64,000 bases of DNA from Cytophagaceae bacterium (GTDB lineage Bacteria; Bacteroidota; Bacteroidia; Cytophagales; Spirosomataceae), in contig JADKIR010000004.1 of assembly GCA_016722655.1 (NCBI GenBank), positions 1,116,001-1,180,000 on the forward strand. The letters run 5' to 3'. Numbering within the stretch: the stretch's first letter is position 1; each line of letters opens with the position of its first letter. Both the position numbers and the translations under genes were made by a program. The notes under the pieces were generated by a model that was not told the DNA's origin, searched no databases, and saw only the letters and a list, made by a program, of their open reading frames with translations. Below are positions 31,691 through 40,057 of the stretch, piece by piece.

Positions 31691-33625
31691 TTATTTAAAT
31701 ACGATTTTCATGGACTCTAAAAGCTGAGGCACTAGACCAAGGCTCAATACTAATATAATTCCCAATACCATGAACAGTACATAGATTCCTGTAGTACCTA
31801 CCTGAATAGCCCTTATTTTTTCACTTGCAGAAAGTATACTTTTCCCAATATTATTAACTATCCCATCAATAACTTTTATTTCAAATACATTCCCTAAAAA
31901 TGATGAGCTTTTTTCAATTGGCTTTACAATTAACTTATTGTAAATCTGATCAATATAGTATTTATTATACACAAGTTTTTTAATCCCAGAAATTTCGGCG
32001 TCTGGTTCGGGTACTTTACTATTTTTCACAAAAATAAAATATGCTGAAACCAAGCCCGCAAAGGCTACCGCAACAGAAATTGCAATGAGTGTCCATTCCA
32101 TTTCATGAGAAATCGTCACTAATCCAAATTCCGGATTTATAACTTTACTTCCTTCAAATATTGGTGTCAGATATTGATTTAAAAAATGAGGAAAATGCAA
32201 CACTTTCGGTAAACCAATATAGCCCCCAATGACAGACAATACAGCCAAAATTATTAATGGAAAGGTCATGGTTACGGGGGATTCGTGCAAATGGCTCATT
32301 TGTTCTGAAGTGCCTCTAAACTTTCCTCTGAAGGTTACAAAAAACAATCTGAACATATAAAAAGAAGTCATGAGTGAGCCCAATACTGCCAATCCCCACA
32401 TTATTTTGTTATGCTCAAAAACATGAGCCAGGATTTCATCTTTGGAGAAAAAGCCTGCAAATGGAGGAAAACCACTGATGGCAATAGTTCCAATTAGGAA
32501 AGTGAAGGCGGTTATTCTGATTTTTGGCCAAAGTCCACCCATTTTTCTGATGTCTTGCTCACCCCCCATAGCGTGAATTACACTTCCTGCTCCTAAAAAT
32601 AATAAAGCCTTAAAAAATGCATGCGTTATTACATGAAATAACCCTGAACTATAGGCCATTACACCTAATGCAATAAACATATAACCCAGCTGACTCACTG
32701 TGGAGTAAGCCAGAACTTTTTTGATATCATTTTGAAATAAACCAATGGTTGCCCCCAATAATGCTGTGGCAAGACCAATCCAGGCAATAAATTCTAATGT
32801 AAATGGAGAAAGGGAATAGAGCACATTGGACCGTACTACCATATAAATACCCGAAGTTACCATTGTGGCTGCGTGTATCAAAGCAGAAACAGGAGTCGGA
32901 CCTGCCATAGCATCAGGTAACCAGGTAAAAAGTGGAATTTGGGCCGATTTACCCATTGCACCAATAAATAATGCGAAGGTTATTGCAGTTATCGTTGAGT
33001 CCCCAATCTGGTAATTGCCCGCCTGTCCAAATACTTGTGTAAACTCTAATGTACCAAAGTTTTGAATAATTAAAAATATCCCAACTAAAAACCCCAGGTC
33101 TCCTATTCTGTTCATAATAAAGGCTTTGCGGGCAGCATTGGAATAGTCAACATTTTGATTCCAGAAACCAATTAGCAAATATGAACACAATCCTACACCT
33201 TCCCATCCAATAAACATCATCAAATAGTTGCCTCCAATAACAAGTAAAATCATCGAAAACAAAAACAGGTTAAGGTAAGCCATAAATCGGCCAAAGCCTT
33301 CATCGTGCTCCATATAACCTATCGAATAGAAATGAATCACCGTGCCCACTCCAGTAACAACCAATAACATGATGAGACTTAATTGATCAATCTGAAAAGA
33401 AAAATCAATTTTGAAATCCTGTACAGTAATCCATTCAAAAAAGTGAATGATTTGTGGTTCAGTAGAATCAAAATTAAGAAAAGTATAAACCACCAAAACA
33501 AACGATAACAATGAAGCTCCGGTTGCCACATTTGATATAACAGATTTTGGAAGATTTTTAAAACCAAAACCATTAATCAGAAAACCTAAAAATGGTAATA
33601 AAGGAATTAAAGCAATAATTGCCAT
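31691..33625 (-). CDS. nuoL: NADH-quinone oxidoreductase subunit L
   Basis: A 644-residue subunit with about 16 helices, including the long C-terminal lateral helix and final anchor. Hallmarks are FQIDQLSLIMLLVVTGVGTVIHFYSIGYM, WEGVGLCSYLLIGFW (helix 5 Glu), KSAQIPLFTWLPDAMAGPTPVSALIHAATMVTSGIYM and KVLAYSTVSQLGYMFIALG. It is the distal antiporter-like subunit of complex I. It lies 15 bases downstream of nuoK. Confidence 0.97.
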   Translation of the reverse strand: MAIIALIPLLPFLGFLINGFGFKNLPKSVISNVATGASLLSFVLVVYTFLNFDSTEPQIIHFFEWITVQDFKIDFSFQIDQLSLIMLLVVTGVGTVIHFYSIGYMEHDEGFGRFMAYLNLFLFSMILLVIGGNYLMMFIGWEGVGLCSYLLIGFWNQNVDYSNAARKAFIMNRIGDLGFLVGIFLIIQNFGTLEFTQVFGQAGNYQIGDSTITAITFALFIGAMGKSAQIPLFTWLPDAMAGPTPVSALIHAATMVTSGIYMVVRSNVLYSLSPFTLEFIAWIGLATALLGATIGLFQNDIKKVLAYSTVSQLGYMFIALGVMAYSSGLFHVITHAFFKALLFLGAGSVIHAMGGEQDIRKMGGLWPKIRITAFTFLIGTIAISGFPPFAGFFSKDEILAHVFEHNKIMWGLAVLGSLMTSFYMFRLFFVTFRGKFRGTSEQMSHLHESPVTMTFPLIILAVLSVIGGYIGLPKVLHFPHFLNQYLTPIFEGSKVINPEFGLVTISHEMEWTLIAISVAVAFAGLVSAYFIFVKNSKVPEPDAEISGIKKLVYNKYYIDQIYNKLIVKPIEKSSSFLGNVFEIKVIDGIVNNIGKSILSASEKIRAIQVGTTGIYVLFMVLGIILVLSLGLVPQLLESMKIVFK

Positions 33626-33640
33626 AAATGTATTGTTATT

Positions 33641-33985
33641 TTAACCTCTCAATTTGTTTAAAAGTCCGATATCAATGGTTTTGATATTTCTAAAAATCAT
33701 AACAATAATAGCCAGACCCACTGCTACTTCTGCGGCTGCAACTGCCATAATAAAAAAAACAAAAATCTGACCATTGGGATCAGAATTGTAAGAAGAAAAT
33801 GTAACCAATAGCAGATTTACAGCATTAAGCATTAACTCAATTGACATGAAAATTATGATTGCATTGCGTCTGATTAATACTCCGAAAATTCCAATTAAAA
33901 ATAATATGGTAGCCAAAAGAACAAAATTTACCATCGGAACCTGCAAAAAAACATCAGGTATCTTGTTGATACTATTCTCTAACAT
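33641..33985 (-). CDS. nuoK: NADH-quinone oxidoreductase subunit K
   Basis: A 114-residue, three-helix subunit. The two conserved membrane glutamates lie in FMSIELMLNAVNLLLVTFS and VAAAEVAVGLAIIVMIFR. The N-terminal 17 residues ahead of a possible internal Met are kept because they lead into the first helix as in other NuoK proteins. It is the first gene of the cluster; nuoJ, its normal upstream partner, is absent and a TAATTTTG box lies just upstream. Confidence 0.95.
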   Translation of the reverse strand: MLENSINKIPDVFLQVPMVNFVLLATILFLIGIFGVLIRRNAIIIFMSIELMLNAVNLLLVTFSSYNSDPNGQIFVFFIMAVAAAEVAVGLAIIVMIFRNIKTIDIGLLNKLRG

Positions 33986-34014
33986 TCAATAAGGGCGTTT
34001 AATAAAAATTATGA

Positions 34015-34022
34015 CAAAATTA
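34015..34022 (-). promoter_or_regulatory. Candidate promoter of nuoKLMN
   Basis: TAATTTTG on the minus strand, an exact TAnnTTTG match 29 bases before the nuoK ATG. A TTCG (one mismatch to TTTG) sits 21 bases further upstream. It lies in the 66-base gap after the exonuclease gene, supporting independent transcription of nuoK-N. Confidence 0.45.
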
Positions 34023-34051
34023 ATACTTACAACCTAAATAATTCGAAAAAG

Positions 34052-34864
34052 TTATTTTTTCATACTAAGTTTAATTTCAGTAAGCTTCCTTTTTGTATCA
34101 AGAGGAAAGTCATTATTGATAATCCAATCATAATATTGTGGCTCTTTTGCCAGTATTTCGGTTACTTTTTTGCCGGCATTTTTCCCAAAATTAAATACGA
34201 TTTCACCTTTATTGTTCAAAATCATTCTTTGGGCAAAATCCACGAGTTTATCAGAAGTTAACTGGTGCAAAACTGATACATCATTTTGAACAGGTTCATA
34301 TTCTTCTCCCTTATCGTTTTTAATTTTTACACCTTCATACATTTCTATCTGGGCACAAACTACTTCAAGCGTTGCCAAAGTGTCTGCCTCGGCACTATGA
34401 GCATTTTCGAGAGACTTTTTACAATAAAACTTATAAGCAGCACCTAGTGTTCGAGGTTCCATCAGGTGAAAAATCCTCTGAGCATCTACAAATTTCCGGT
34501 TTTTAATTTCAAAAATTCCAGTGTCAATCCGTAAAAACTCTTCTACCAACATAGGAATATCAAATCTGTTGCTATTAAAACCTGCAAGGTCACAGCCATC
34601 CAAAAACTGAGAAAGTGATTTGGCCAACTGCTTGAAAGTGGGCTCATCTTTTATATCTTCATCATAAATACCATGAATCAAACTTGATTCCAGCGGAACC
34701 GGAATAGTGGGATTTATTCGTTTGGTTTTAACATCAACAGTACCGTCAATATTGGCTTTGGCAATCGAAATTTCTACAATCCGGTCTTTAGAAATATTAA
34801 TTCCAGTGGTTTCTAAATCAATAAATGCCAAAGGTTTTTTGAGTTTCAAAGTATGTTTTCCCAT
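34052..34864 (-). CDS. DEDDh 3'-5' exonuclease (DnaQ/ExoX-like)
   Basis: A 270-residue nuclease. The DEDDh motifs are FIDLETTG (Asp16, Glu18), NSNRFDIPML (Asp102) and HSAEADT (His156, Asp161). The C-terminal 60 residues (FNFGKNAGKKVTEILAKEPQYYDWI) match the small ExoX-type C-terminal domain. It would remove nucleotides from DNA or RNA 3' ends, as a proofreading or repair exonuclease not attached to a polymerase. It stands upstream of nuoK without functional connection. Confidence 0.92.
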   Translation of the reverse strand: MGKHTLKLKKPLAFIDLETTGINISKDRIVEISIAKANIDGTVDVKTKRINPTIPVPLESSLIHGIYDEDIKDEPTFKQLAKSLSQFLDGCDLAGFNSNRFDIPMLVEEFLRIDTGIFEIKNRKFVDAQRIFHLMEPRTLGAAYKFYCKKSLENAHSAEADTLATLEVVCAQIEMYEGVKIKNDKGEEYEPVQNDVSVLHQLTSDKLVDFAQRMILNNKGEIVFNFGKNAGKKVTEILAKEPQYYDWIINNDFPLDTKRKLTEIKLSMKK

Positions 34865-34893
34865 CTAAATTCCGGTTTTTGTAAATTATCACG

Positions 34894-34901
34894 CAAAAGT
34901 A
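34894..34901 (-). promoter_or_regulatory. Candidate -7 promoter element of the exonuclease gene
   Basis: TACTTTTG on the minus strand, an exact TAnnTTTG match 29 bases before the ATG at 34864. -33 not evident. Confidence 0.35.
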
Positions 34902-35010
34902 GAAAATCATTTCGGGATATCGAAAATAACATTCAACTAAAGGATTTTATAAATTGCAGGAAAGAATTATTTTCTAAAAAATAATGTTTCAATTCAAATT
35001 CTAATAATGT

Positions 35011-35505
35011 ATGTATATAGATTTTGAAAAATTGCCAGACTCATCAAGAATCTGGATTTATCAGGCTCAAAGGGATTTAAACCCATTGGAGATTTCAAAA
35101 ATTACTGACTTTCTTCAATCTTCAGTCCATAACTGGGAATCTCACGGCAAAAGCATAAAAGGCTCATTCAAAATATTTTATAATCGTATTCTGGTTATTG
35201 GGGCAGTCAATGGTTTTGATGAAGTTTCGGGCTGTTCCATCGATTCCTCTACGAGGTGGTTAAAACAAATTGGCTCAGAAGCCGGGATTGACTTTTTTGA
35301 CCGTTCAGTACCCTATTTTACTGCTGATGAAATCAAGTATTTCCCTATTTTTCAAATCAGAAAATATATCAATGAAAATATCATTTCTGCTGATACTTAT
35401 CTGCTTAATCATCAAGTAGATACTATGGGAGGCTTAACGAAACATTGGAAAGTAAAAGCTTCTGATTCTCCTTTCGCAAGATATTTTGTTTCTGAGCCGG
35501 CTTGA
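35011..35505 (+). CDS. Conserved Bacteroidota protein of unknown function
   Basis: A 164-residue cytoplasmic protein (MYIDFEKLPDSSRIWIYQAQR at the start, then SGCSIDSSTRWLKQIG and LNHQVDTMGGLTKHWKVKASDSPFARYF). I recognise it as a widespread conserved protein of Bacteroidota that databases sometimes label ABC transporter ATPase. It has no Walker A, Walker B or signature motif, so that label should not be used. The mix of beta-strands and short helices gives no fold I can name. It is a single gene followed by a clear terminator. Confidence 0.8.
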   Translation: MYIDFEKLPDSSRIWIYQAQRDLNPLEISKITDFLQSSVHNWESHGKSIKGSFKIFYNRILVIGAVNGFDEVSGCSIDSSTRWLKQIGSEAGIDFFDRSVPYFTADEIKYFPIFQIRKYINENIISADTYLLNHQVDTMGGLTKHWKVKASDSPFARYFVSEPA

Positions 35506-35551
35506 ATTCAATCATTTATATAAAATAATTACCCCAACTGAAAATATTTCA

Positions 35552-35577
35552 AAAAAGGTATGCTTGCATACCTTTTT
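35552..35577 (+). terminator. Terminator after the conserved unknown gene
   Basis: Stem of 11-12 bases (AAAAAGGTATG / CATACCTTTTT) with a 2-4-base loop, ending in five T. Symmetric, so it could work in both directions. Confidence 0.85.
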
Positions 35578-35613
35578 GATTTTCTATAACTTTGATGAAA
35601 ACTTCAATCAATA

Positions 35614-36771
35614 ATGGAAAATCAGATTTTACCAACGATTCAACTTACAGAAGAGCACCTTGCAGTAAAAGAAGCAGCCAGGGATTTTGCACAAAACGAA
35701 CTACTTCCAGGCGTAATCGACCGGGATATTGAGTCCAAATTCCCTAAAGAAATGGTCAAAAAAATGGCCGAGATGGGTTTTATGGGCATGATGGTGCCTA
35801 CAGAATACGGCGGAAGTGGCATGGACACGCTCAGTTACGTACTCGCAATGGAAGAAATCAGCAAAGTTGACGCATCGGCAGGAGTAATTATGTCTGTTAA
35901 CAACTCATTGGTTTGTTATGGCCTGTTAAAATATGGTACTGAAGAACAAAAACAAAAGTATCTTATACCTTTGGCTAGTGGTCAAAAATTGGGGGCTTTT
36001 TGTCTTTCTGAGCCAGAGGCGGGTTCCGACGCCACTTCACAGCACACCCTGGCCGAAGATAAAGGTGATTTTTATCTGGTAAATGGAACTAAAAACTGGA
36101 TAACCAACGGCAACAGTTCCGATATCTGTCTGGTAATAGCTCAAACTCATCCAGAATTAAAACATAAAGGTATTAATTGCCTGATAATTGAAAAGGGCGT
36201 TCAGGGTTTTGAAATTGGAAAGAAAGAAGACAAAATGGGAATCAGGGCTTCTGACACGCATTCATTGATGTTTAATGATGCAAAAGTCCCTAAAAATCAA
36301 CGAATTGGAGAAGATGGATTTGGTTTTAAATTTGCCATGAAAACTTTGAATGGGGGAAGGATTGGTATTGCGGCTCAAGCTCTGGGTATTGCAGCAGGTG
36401 CTTTTGAGTTTGCCTTAAAATATTCAAAAGAAAGGAAAACCTTCGGAAGGCCTATCTCTGATCATCAGGCGATTCAGTTTAAACTTGCCGAAATGCATAC
36501 CAAAATTCAGGCTGCAAGACTATTGGTTTACAAAGCAGCATGTGACAAAGACCAGGGACTTGACTATGTGGAATCAGCGGCTATGGCCAAACTTTATGCA
36601 TCAGAGGTCGCAATGTGGGTAACAACTGAGGCCGTACAAATCCACGGTGGATATGGGTACGTAAGGGAGTTTCATGTTGAAAGATTAATGAGAGATGCAA
36701 AAATTACTCAGATTTATGAAGGCACATCAGAAATTCAGAAGCTGGTAATTGCCAGAGAAATATTGAAATAA
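35614..36771 (+). CDS. Acyl-CoA dehydrogenase
   Basis: A 385-residue flavoprotein with signatures FCLSEPEAGSDATS (ACAD signature 1), NWITNGNSSD, RIGIAAQALGIAAGAFEFALKYSKERKTFGRPI and QIHGGYGYVREFHVERLMRDAKITQIYEGTSEIQ (signature 2, catalytic Glu369 in YEGT, the position used by short- and medium-chain enzymes). It oxidises acyl-CoA to trans-2-enoyl-CoA and passes electrons to ETF. It most resembles butyryl/short-chain dehydrogenases. Single gene with its own terminator. Confidence 0.95.
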   Translation: MENQILPTIQLTEEHLAVKEAARDFAQNELLPGVIDRDIESKFPKEMVKKMAEMGFMGMMVPTEYGGSGMDTLSYVLAMEEISKVDASAGVIMSVNNSLVCYGLLKYGTEEQKQKYLIPLASGQKLGAFCLSEPEAGSDATSQHTLAEDKGDFYLVNGTKNWITNGNSSDICLVIAQTHPELKHKGINCLIIEKGVQGFEIGKKEDKMGIRASDTHSLMFNDAKVPKNQRIGEDGFGFKFAMKTLNGGRIGIAAQALGIAAGAFEFALKYSKERKTFGRPISDHQAIQFKLAEMHTKIQAARLLVYKAACDKDQGLDYVESAAMAKLYASEVAMWVTTEAVQIHGGYGYVREFHVERLMRDAKITQIYEGTSEIQKLVIAREILK

Positions 36772-36797
36772 AATCGAAAAGTGATAAAATTATCAGA

Positions 36798-36822
36798 AAA
36801 GAGTCTTTATGGCTCTTTTTTT
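36798..36822 (+). terminator. Terminator of the acyl-CoA dehydrogenase gene
   Basis: Stem AAAGAGTC / GGCTCTTT (one G-T pair), loop TTTAT, followed by a T run. Confidence 0.75.
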
Positions 36823-36960
36823 GTTTCTATGTTTTACACAAGATTTTTTTATAAATTTTATACTTGAAAAAATATACGAAATTTGAACAATTTTTAGAAT
36901 TTATCAGAAAAAATCTAAGAAATATATAATTTATTGAACAGTTTTTAGTTACACTAGTGC

Positions 36961-36990
36961 TTGTATCTTAGATAATAATTATTAGTTTTG
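36961..36990 (+). promoter_or_regulatory. Promoter of the AraC-type regulator gene (-33/-7)
   Basis: TTG at 36961-36963, a 19-base spacer, then TAGTTTTG at 36983-36990, an exact -7 match. It is the only well-formed promoter in the 260-base gap before the regulator; the remainder of the gap is plain AT-rich DNA after the acyl-CoA dehydrogenase terminator. Confidence 0.55.
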
Positions 36991-37031
36991 TACAAACTAT
37001 GTTTTGAAATTGTGGTAAATGGCCAAAATAA

Positions 37032-37994
37032 TTGTATAAACAGCCAATACCCGTAAAAATCCGTGAAATGGAAGACTATAATAAAATCATTGAATCTTTA
37101 GGGGTGAAGTTTGGAAAAGCTCGCCATATTAATATTTTACAACCCATTAGAATCAAAAATTTCTACGATGTAGAAAATACGCTTTTGGTTCTTTATAATG
37201 GAGATGTTCAGATAGAAGGTGTAGATGGAAAAATAGAAGCCGGTGACATACTTTTTATTCCCGGAGGAAAGGCAGCAACTATTACCTATGGTGTGGGCGA
37301 ACCCAAACCCATCACTTATGAAGAGTTTATGACCAAAAGAGAACACTATTTTGAAGCCATGACTGATCCTTCGGAAATTGGTATTGTAAAAAACTCTTTC
37401 GGTTTAATCGCATTTGAAGCAAAAGTTTTTGACTCAGTCAACTTCTTTACTTCCCTTGACATCCCTCCTTTCTTTATTTACAAAGATTCAAAGCTTGCGT
37501 CGCTTATCAAAGATATTTTAATTGAAGATTTTACCGACGAAGCCGGAAGAGGAAGGGTGATTGCCAACAAAACTGAAGAAGCAGTAATTGAAGTCATCAG
37601 ATATATCTTAAGAAACAGGATGTTTGTAGAGCAGTTGGCTACCAACAGCACCTACTTCAAAGATCCAAGATTGATTGACATCTTTACTTATATCAAAAAC
37701 AATATTTCGGGTGACTTGTCAAACAAACAACTCGCCAATGTTGCCAACGTATCTGAAGATTATGTAGGGCAATATTTCAAAATGTTGACAGGTATCAATC
37801 CGCAGGATTATATAGAATACCAGAGAATGGAAGAAGCCGTGAATCTGCTTCGTACTTCGAAAAAAAGTATCAGGGCCATAGGTGGTGAAGTTGGATACAA
37901 AGACACTGCTTATTTCTGCCGCAGATTTAAAATGATGTTTGGTATTCCTGCCGGTAAAATGAGAAGACGTGAGTCTCTGATGATAGGAAACTAA
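37032..37994 (+). CDS. AraC-family transcriptional regulator with cupin-like sensor domain
   Basis: A 320-residue protein. The N-terminal cupin-like sensor covers about residues 45-105 (LLVLYNGDVQIEGVDGKIEAGDILFIPGGKAATI). A middle helical region follows. The C-terminal AraC DNA-binding domain covers about 215-312 with two HTH units (LSNKQLANVANVSEDYVGQYFKMLTGINPQDYI and SIRAIGGEVGYKDTAYFCRRFKMMFGIPAGKMRR). I keep the TTG start at 37032 because the added residues look coding and other TTG starts occur nearby; the alternative is ATG at 37068. Ligand and targets are unknown. No obvious target operon adjoins it. Confidence 0.88.
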   Translation: MYKQPIPVKIREMEDYNKIIESLGVKFGKARHINILQPIRIKNFYDVENTLLVLYNGDVQIEGVDGKIEAGDILFIPGGKAATITYGVGEPKPITYEEFMTKREHYFEAMTDPSEIGIVKNSFGLIAFEAKVFDSVNFFTSLDIPPFFIYKDSKLASLIKDILIEDFTDEAGRGRVIANKTEEAVIEVIRYILRNRMFVEQLATNSTYFKDPRLIDIFTYIKNNISGDLSNKQLANVANVSEDYVGQYFKMLTGINPQDYIEYQRMEEAVNLLRTSKKSIRAIGGEVGYKDTAYFCRRFKMMFGIPAGKMRRRESLMIGN

Positions 37995-38015
37995 TTATTA
38001 AAGAATTAGAATAAG

Positions 38016-38050
38016 AAAGGGGATGAATTTACAAAAATTCATCCCCTTTT
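38016..38050 (+). terminator. Strong terminator after the AraC-type gene
   Basis: Perfect 15-base stem (AAAGGGGATGAATTT with its complement), loop ACAA, ending TTTT. It also separates the convergent lipoprotein gene. Confidence 0.92.
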
Positions 38051-38070
38051 GTTTGTATGTTTCTGATCCG

Positions 38071-38640
38071 TTATTTTACTTTTTTATAAGTAGTTTTATA
38101 ATCAAATTTTAGAACATCTGCTGACAATTCTTCAATTACCATATCAACTGTAAGTCCATAAGCAGCCAAAAGTGTTTTTTGAGTTTCTAACTCCACTTTA
38201 ATCATATCAAGATAAATGGCTTTGTTCATTTCAATCCAAAATGTGTCATCTGACTGAAAAGTAATCTTGAATTTTGATTTCTGAGATTTATTATTCTGAT
38301 CTTTTGAATTAATCGTAAAAACTCCGTTTTCTATAGTATAAGTACCTCCAGAAGTCAAAGAATAATCTGCAATTTCAACATTTTGTTGTTTTAATTTTAA
38401 TAATACTGCTTCGTTGGATTTTGTAGTGAATGTCCCATCTTCTTTAAAACTAATTGTGGATTGATATTCTGATAAATCCAGATCAAATTTTACCGGTTTT
38501 TCATCAACAATGTTAATATCAACCGAAGTGGATTGCAATTGCCAGTCACCCAATATCTGATTTAATTCAACATCCTCTGCTTCGCAACCAAAAAACAATA
38601 CGGATATTAATACAACAATAAAAGAATTAATAATTTTCAT
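38071..38640 (-). CDS. Lipocalin-like lipoprotein, function unknown
   Basis: A 189-residue lipoprotein (lipobox FFG-C, Cys19). After the anchor, QILGDWQLQSTSV, STISFKEDGTFTT, GGTYTIENGVFTI and FKITFQSDDTFWIEM form the alternating-strand pattern of small lipocalin-like domains found in many Bacteroidota lipoproteins. The C-terminal 40 residues are helical. It faces the periplasm or cell surface. The ligand is unknown; the fold is inferred from strand pattern and the GxW motif only. Confidence 0.75.
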   Translation of the reverse strand: MKIINSFIVVLISVLFFGCEAEDVELNQILGDWQLQSTSVDINIVDEKPVKFDLDLSEYQSTISFKEDGTFTTKSNEAVLLKLKQQNVEIADYSLTSGGTYTIENGVFTINSKDQNNKSQKSKFKITFQSDDTFWIEMNKAIYLDMIKVELETQKTLLAAYGLTVDMVIEELSADVLKFDYKTTYKKVK

Positions 38641-38713
38641 ATAACTGATTTTAAGTTTTTAGGAATCAGGCAAAAATTATACCATTCAAAAAATCAATGA
38701 TTTATATCTTTTC

Positions 38714-39109
38714 TCAGGAATGTAAAACGGCTTCTTTTCCTAAAGCTTTAACAAAAATGCAGTTTTGATTAGTGATACTTTCAGGCACAAAAATAAACTT
38801 TCGGTCGTACAGCTTTCCCTCAATCCAATAGCTAACCCAATATTCATTGTGCAAACCAAAAACAGAAGGGTCAATTTTTTCAACCAATTGAATAGAATTT
38901 GCCTCTATTTCATCAAAAAAATGACGTAATGTGCTGGTGCTAATTTTGTTCCCGACTTTGTCAAAACCATAACCGGTTGTGGCTGCCAAAACATTTTTCA
39001 AAATCTGGTCTCCGTTATTGATTAAAAACACATCCCATTGGTCCAATTCTGTAGGGGCAATGGCCATAGTCACTTTGGTGTTTTCCGGAAATTCAATATC
39101 TTTTTTCAT
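38714..39109 (-). CDS. Conserved hypothetical protein (131 residues)
   Basis: A cytoplasmic protein without signal or membrane segment. It has an immunoglobulin-like strand pattern (TKVTMAIAPTELDQWDVFLINNGDQIL...VSYWIEGKLYDRKFIFVP) and the segment LAATTGYGFDKVGNKISTSTLRHFF. I recall similar short proteins in Bacteroidota but cannot name a family. It lies 45 bases upstream of nadC on the same strand and may be co-transcribed with it. Confidence 0.65.
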   Translation of the reverse strand: MKKDIEFPENTKVTMAIAPTELDQWDVFLINNGDQILKNVLAATTGYGFDKVGNKISTSTLRHFFDEIEANSIQLVEKIDPSVFGLHNEYWVSYWIEGKLYDRKFIFVPESITNQNCIFVKALGKEAVLHS

Positions 39110-39154
39110 ACCTTAATTCGGGATAAAAGCAAATTTTAAACTTTACAAAATAAT

Positions 39155-40006
39155 TTACTTTACTGCTTTTAAACTTAGATCAAGGCTTTTTACGGAATGG
39201 GTAAGATAACCCATCGAAACATAATCTACACCGGTTTCGGCATATTCTCTTATGGTGTCGGGGTTGATTCCGCCTGAAGCCTCGACAGGGAATCTTCCAT
39301 CAATCATTTTAAGGGCTTCTTTTATGTTTTCAAAAGAAAAATTATCGAGCATTATTCTTATTACCCCTCCTACCTCAAGAACTTCGGCCAGTTCGTCCAG
39401 GTTTCGAACTTCAATTTCAATTGGTAAGGTAAGGTTTTTTTCTTTCAAATATTTCTGGGAGGCAAAAAGTGCATTTTTTACCCCTCCGGCATAATCTACA
39501 TGGTTGTCTTTTATTAAAATCATATCAAAAAGGCCGAAACGATGGTTTACCCCTCCCCCAATTTTAACAGCCCATTTTTCCAATAATCTAAAACCAGGTG
39601 TAGTTTTTCTGGTGTCCAAAACTTTGCATTGAGTACCCTTTAGCTTCTCAACCATTTCGTGCGTTACGGTTGCTATTCCGCTCATGCGTTGCATACAATT
39701 AAGTACCAGCCGCTCGGCGGTCAGAATAGAACGGTCACGACCGGTAACATACAAAACTATATCCCCTTTTTTAATTTCTTCGCCATCTTTAATGAGTATT
39801 TCTACTTTCAAATCGTGGTCAACTTCGTCAAATATCAATTTGGCAAGCTCTACTCCCGCTACAATTCCATCGTCTTTTACCAGCAATTTTGCTTTTCCTG
39901 AGGCATTTTCAGGAATCGTAGATGCAGAGGTATGATCACCATCACGAACGTCCTCATGCAATGCATTTTTTATAAAGTCACGCAGTTCTTTTTCTGAAAT
40001 TTCCAT
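39155..40006 (-). CDS. nadC: Nicotinate-nucleotide pyrophosphorylase (carboxylating)
   Basis: A 283-residue enzyme of NAD synthesis. HEDVRDGDHTSASTIP at the N-terminus, LNCMQRMSGIATVTHEMV, DTRKTTPGFRLLEKWAVKIGGGVNHRFGLFDMILIKDNH (substrate-binding core, about 132-169), IEIEVRNLDEL and VEASGGINPDTI are all standard NadC landmarks. It converts quinolinate and PRPP to nicotinate mononucleotide, CO2 and pyrophosphate in the cytoplasm. nadA and nadB are not in the window. Confidence 0.96.
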   Translation of the reverse strand: MEISEKELRDFIKNALHEDVRDGDHTSASTIPENASGKAKLLVKDDGIVAGVELAKLIFDEVDHDLKVEILIKDGEEIKKGDIVLYVTGRDRSILTAERLVLNCMQRMSGIATVTHEMVEKLKGTQCKVLDTRKTTPGFRLLEKWAVKIGGGVNHRFGLFDMILIKDNHVDYAGGVKNALFASQKYLKEKNLTLPIEIEVRNLDELAEVLEVGGVIRIMLDNFSFENIKEALKMIDGRFPVEASGGINPDTIREYAETGVDYVSMGYLTHSVKSLDLSLKAVK

Positions 40007-40057
40007 AAATTATTTTTTTGCAAAATTAACAAAAATCAGACGGATAAATTAATGAAA

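Noticed and set aside
35011..35505. ABC transporter ATPase annotation
   Set aside because: No Walker A, Walker B or signature motif; a label copied between databases.
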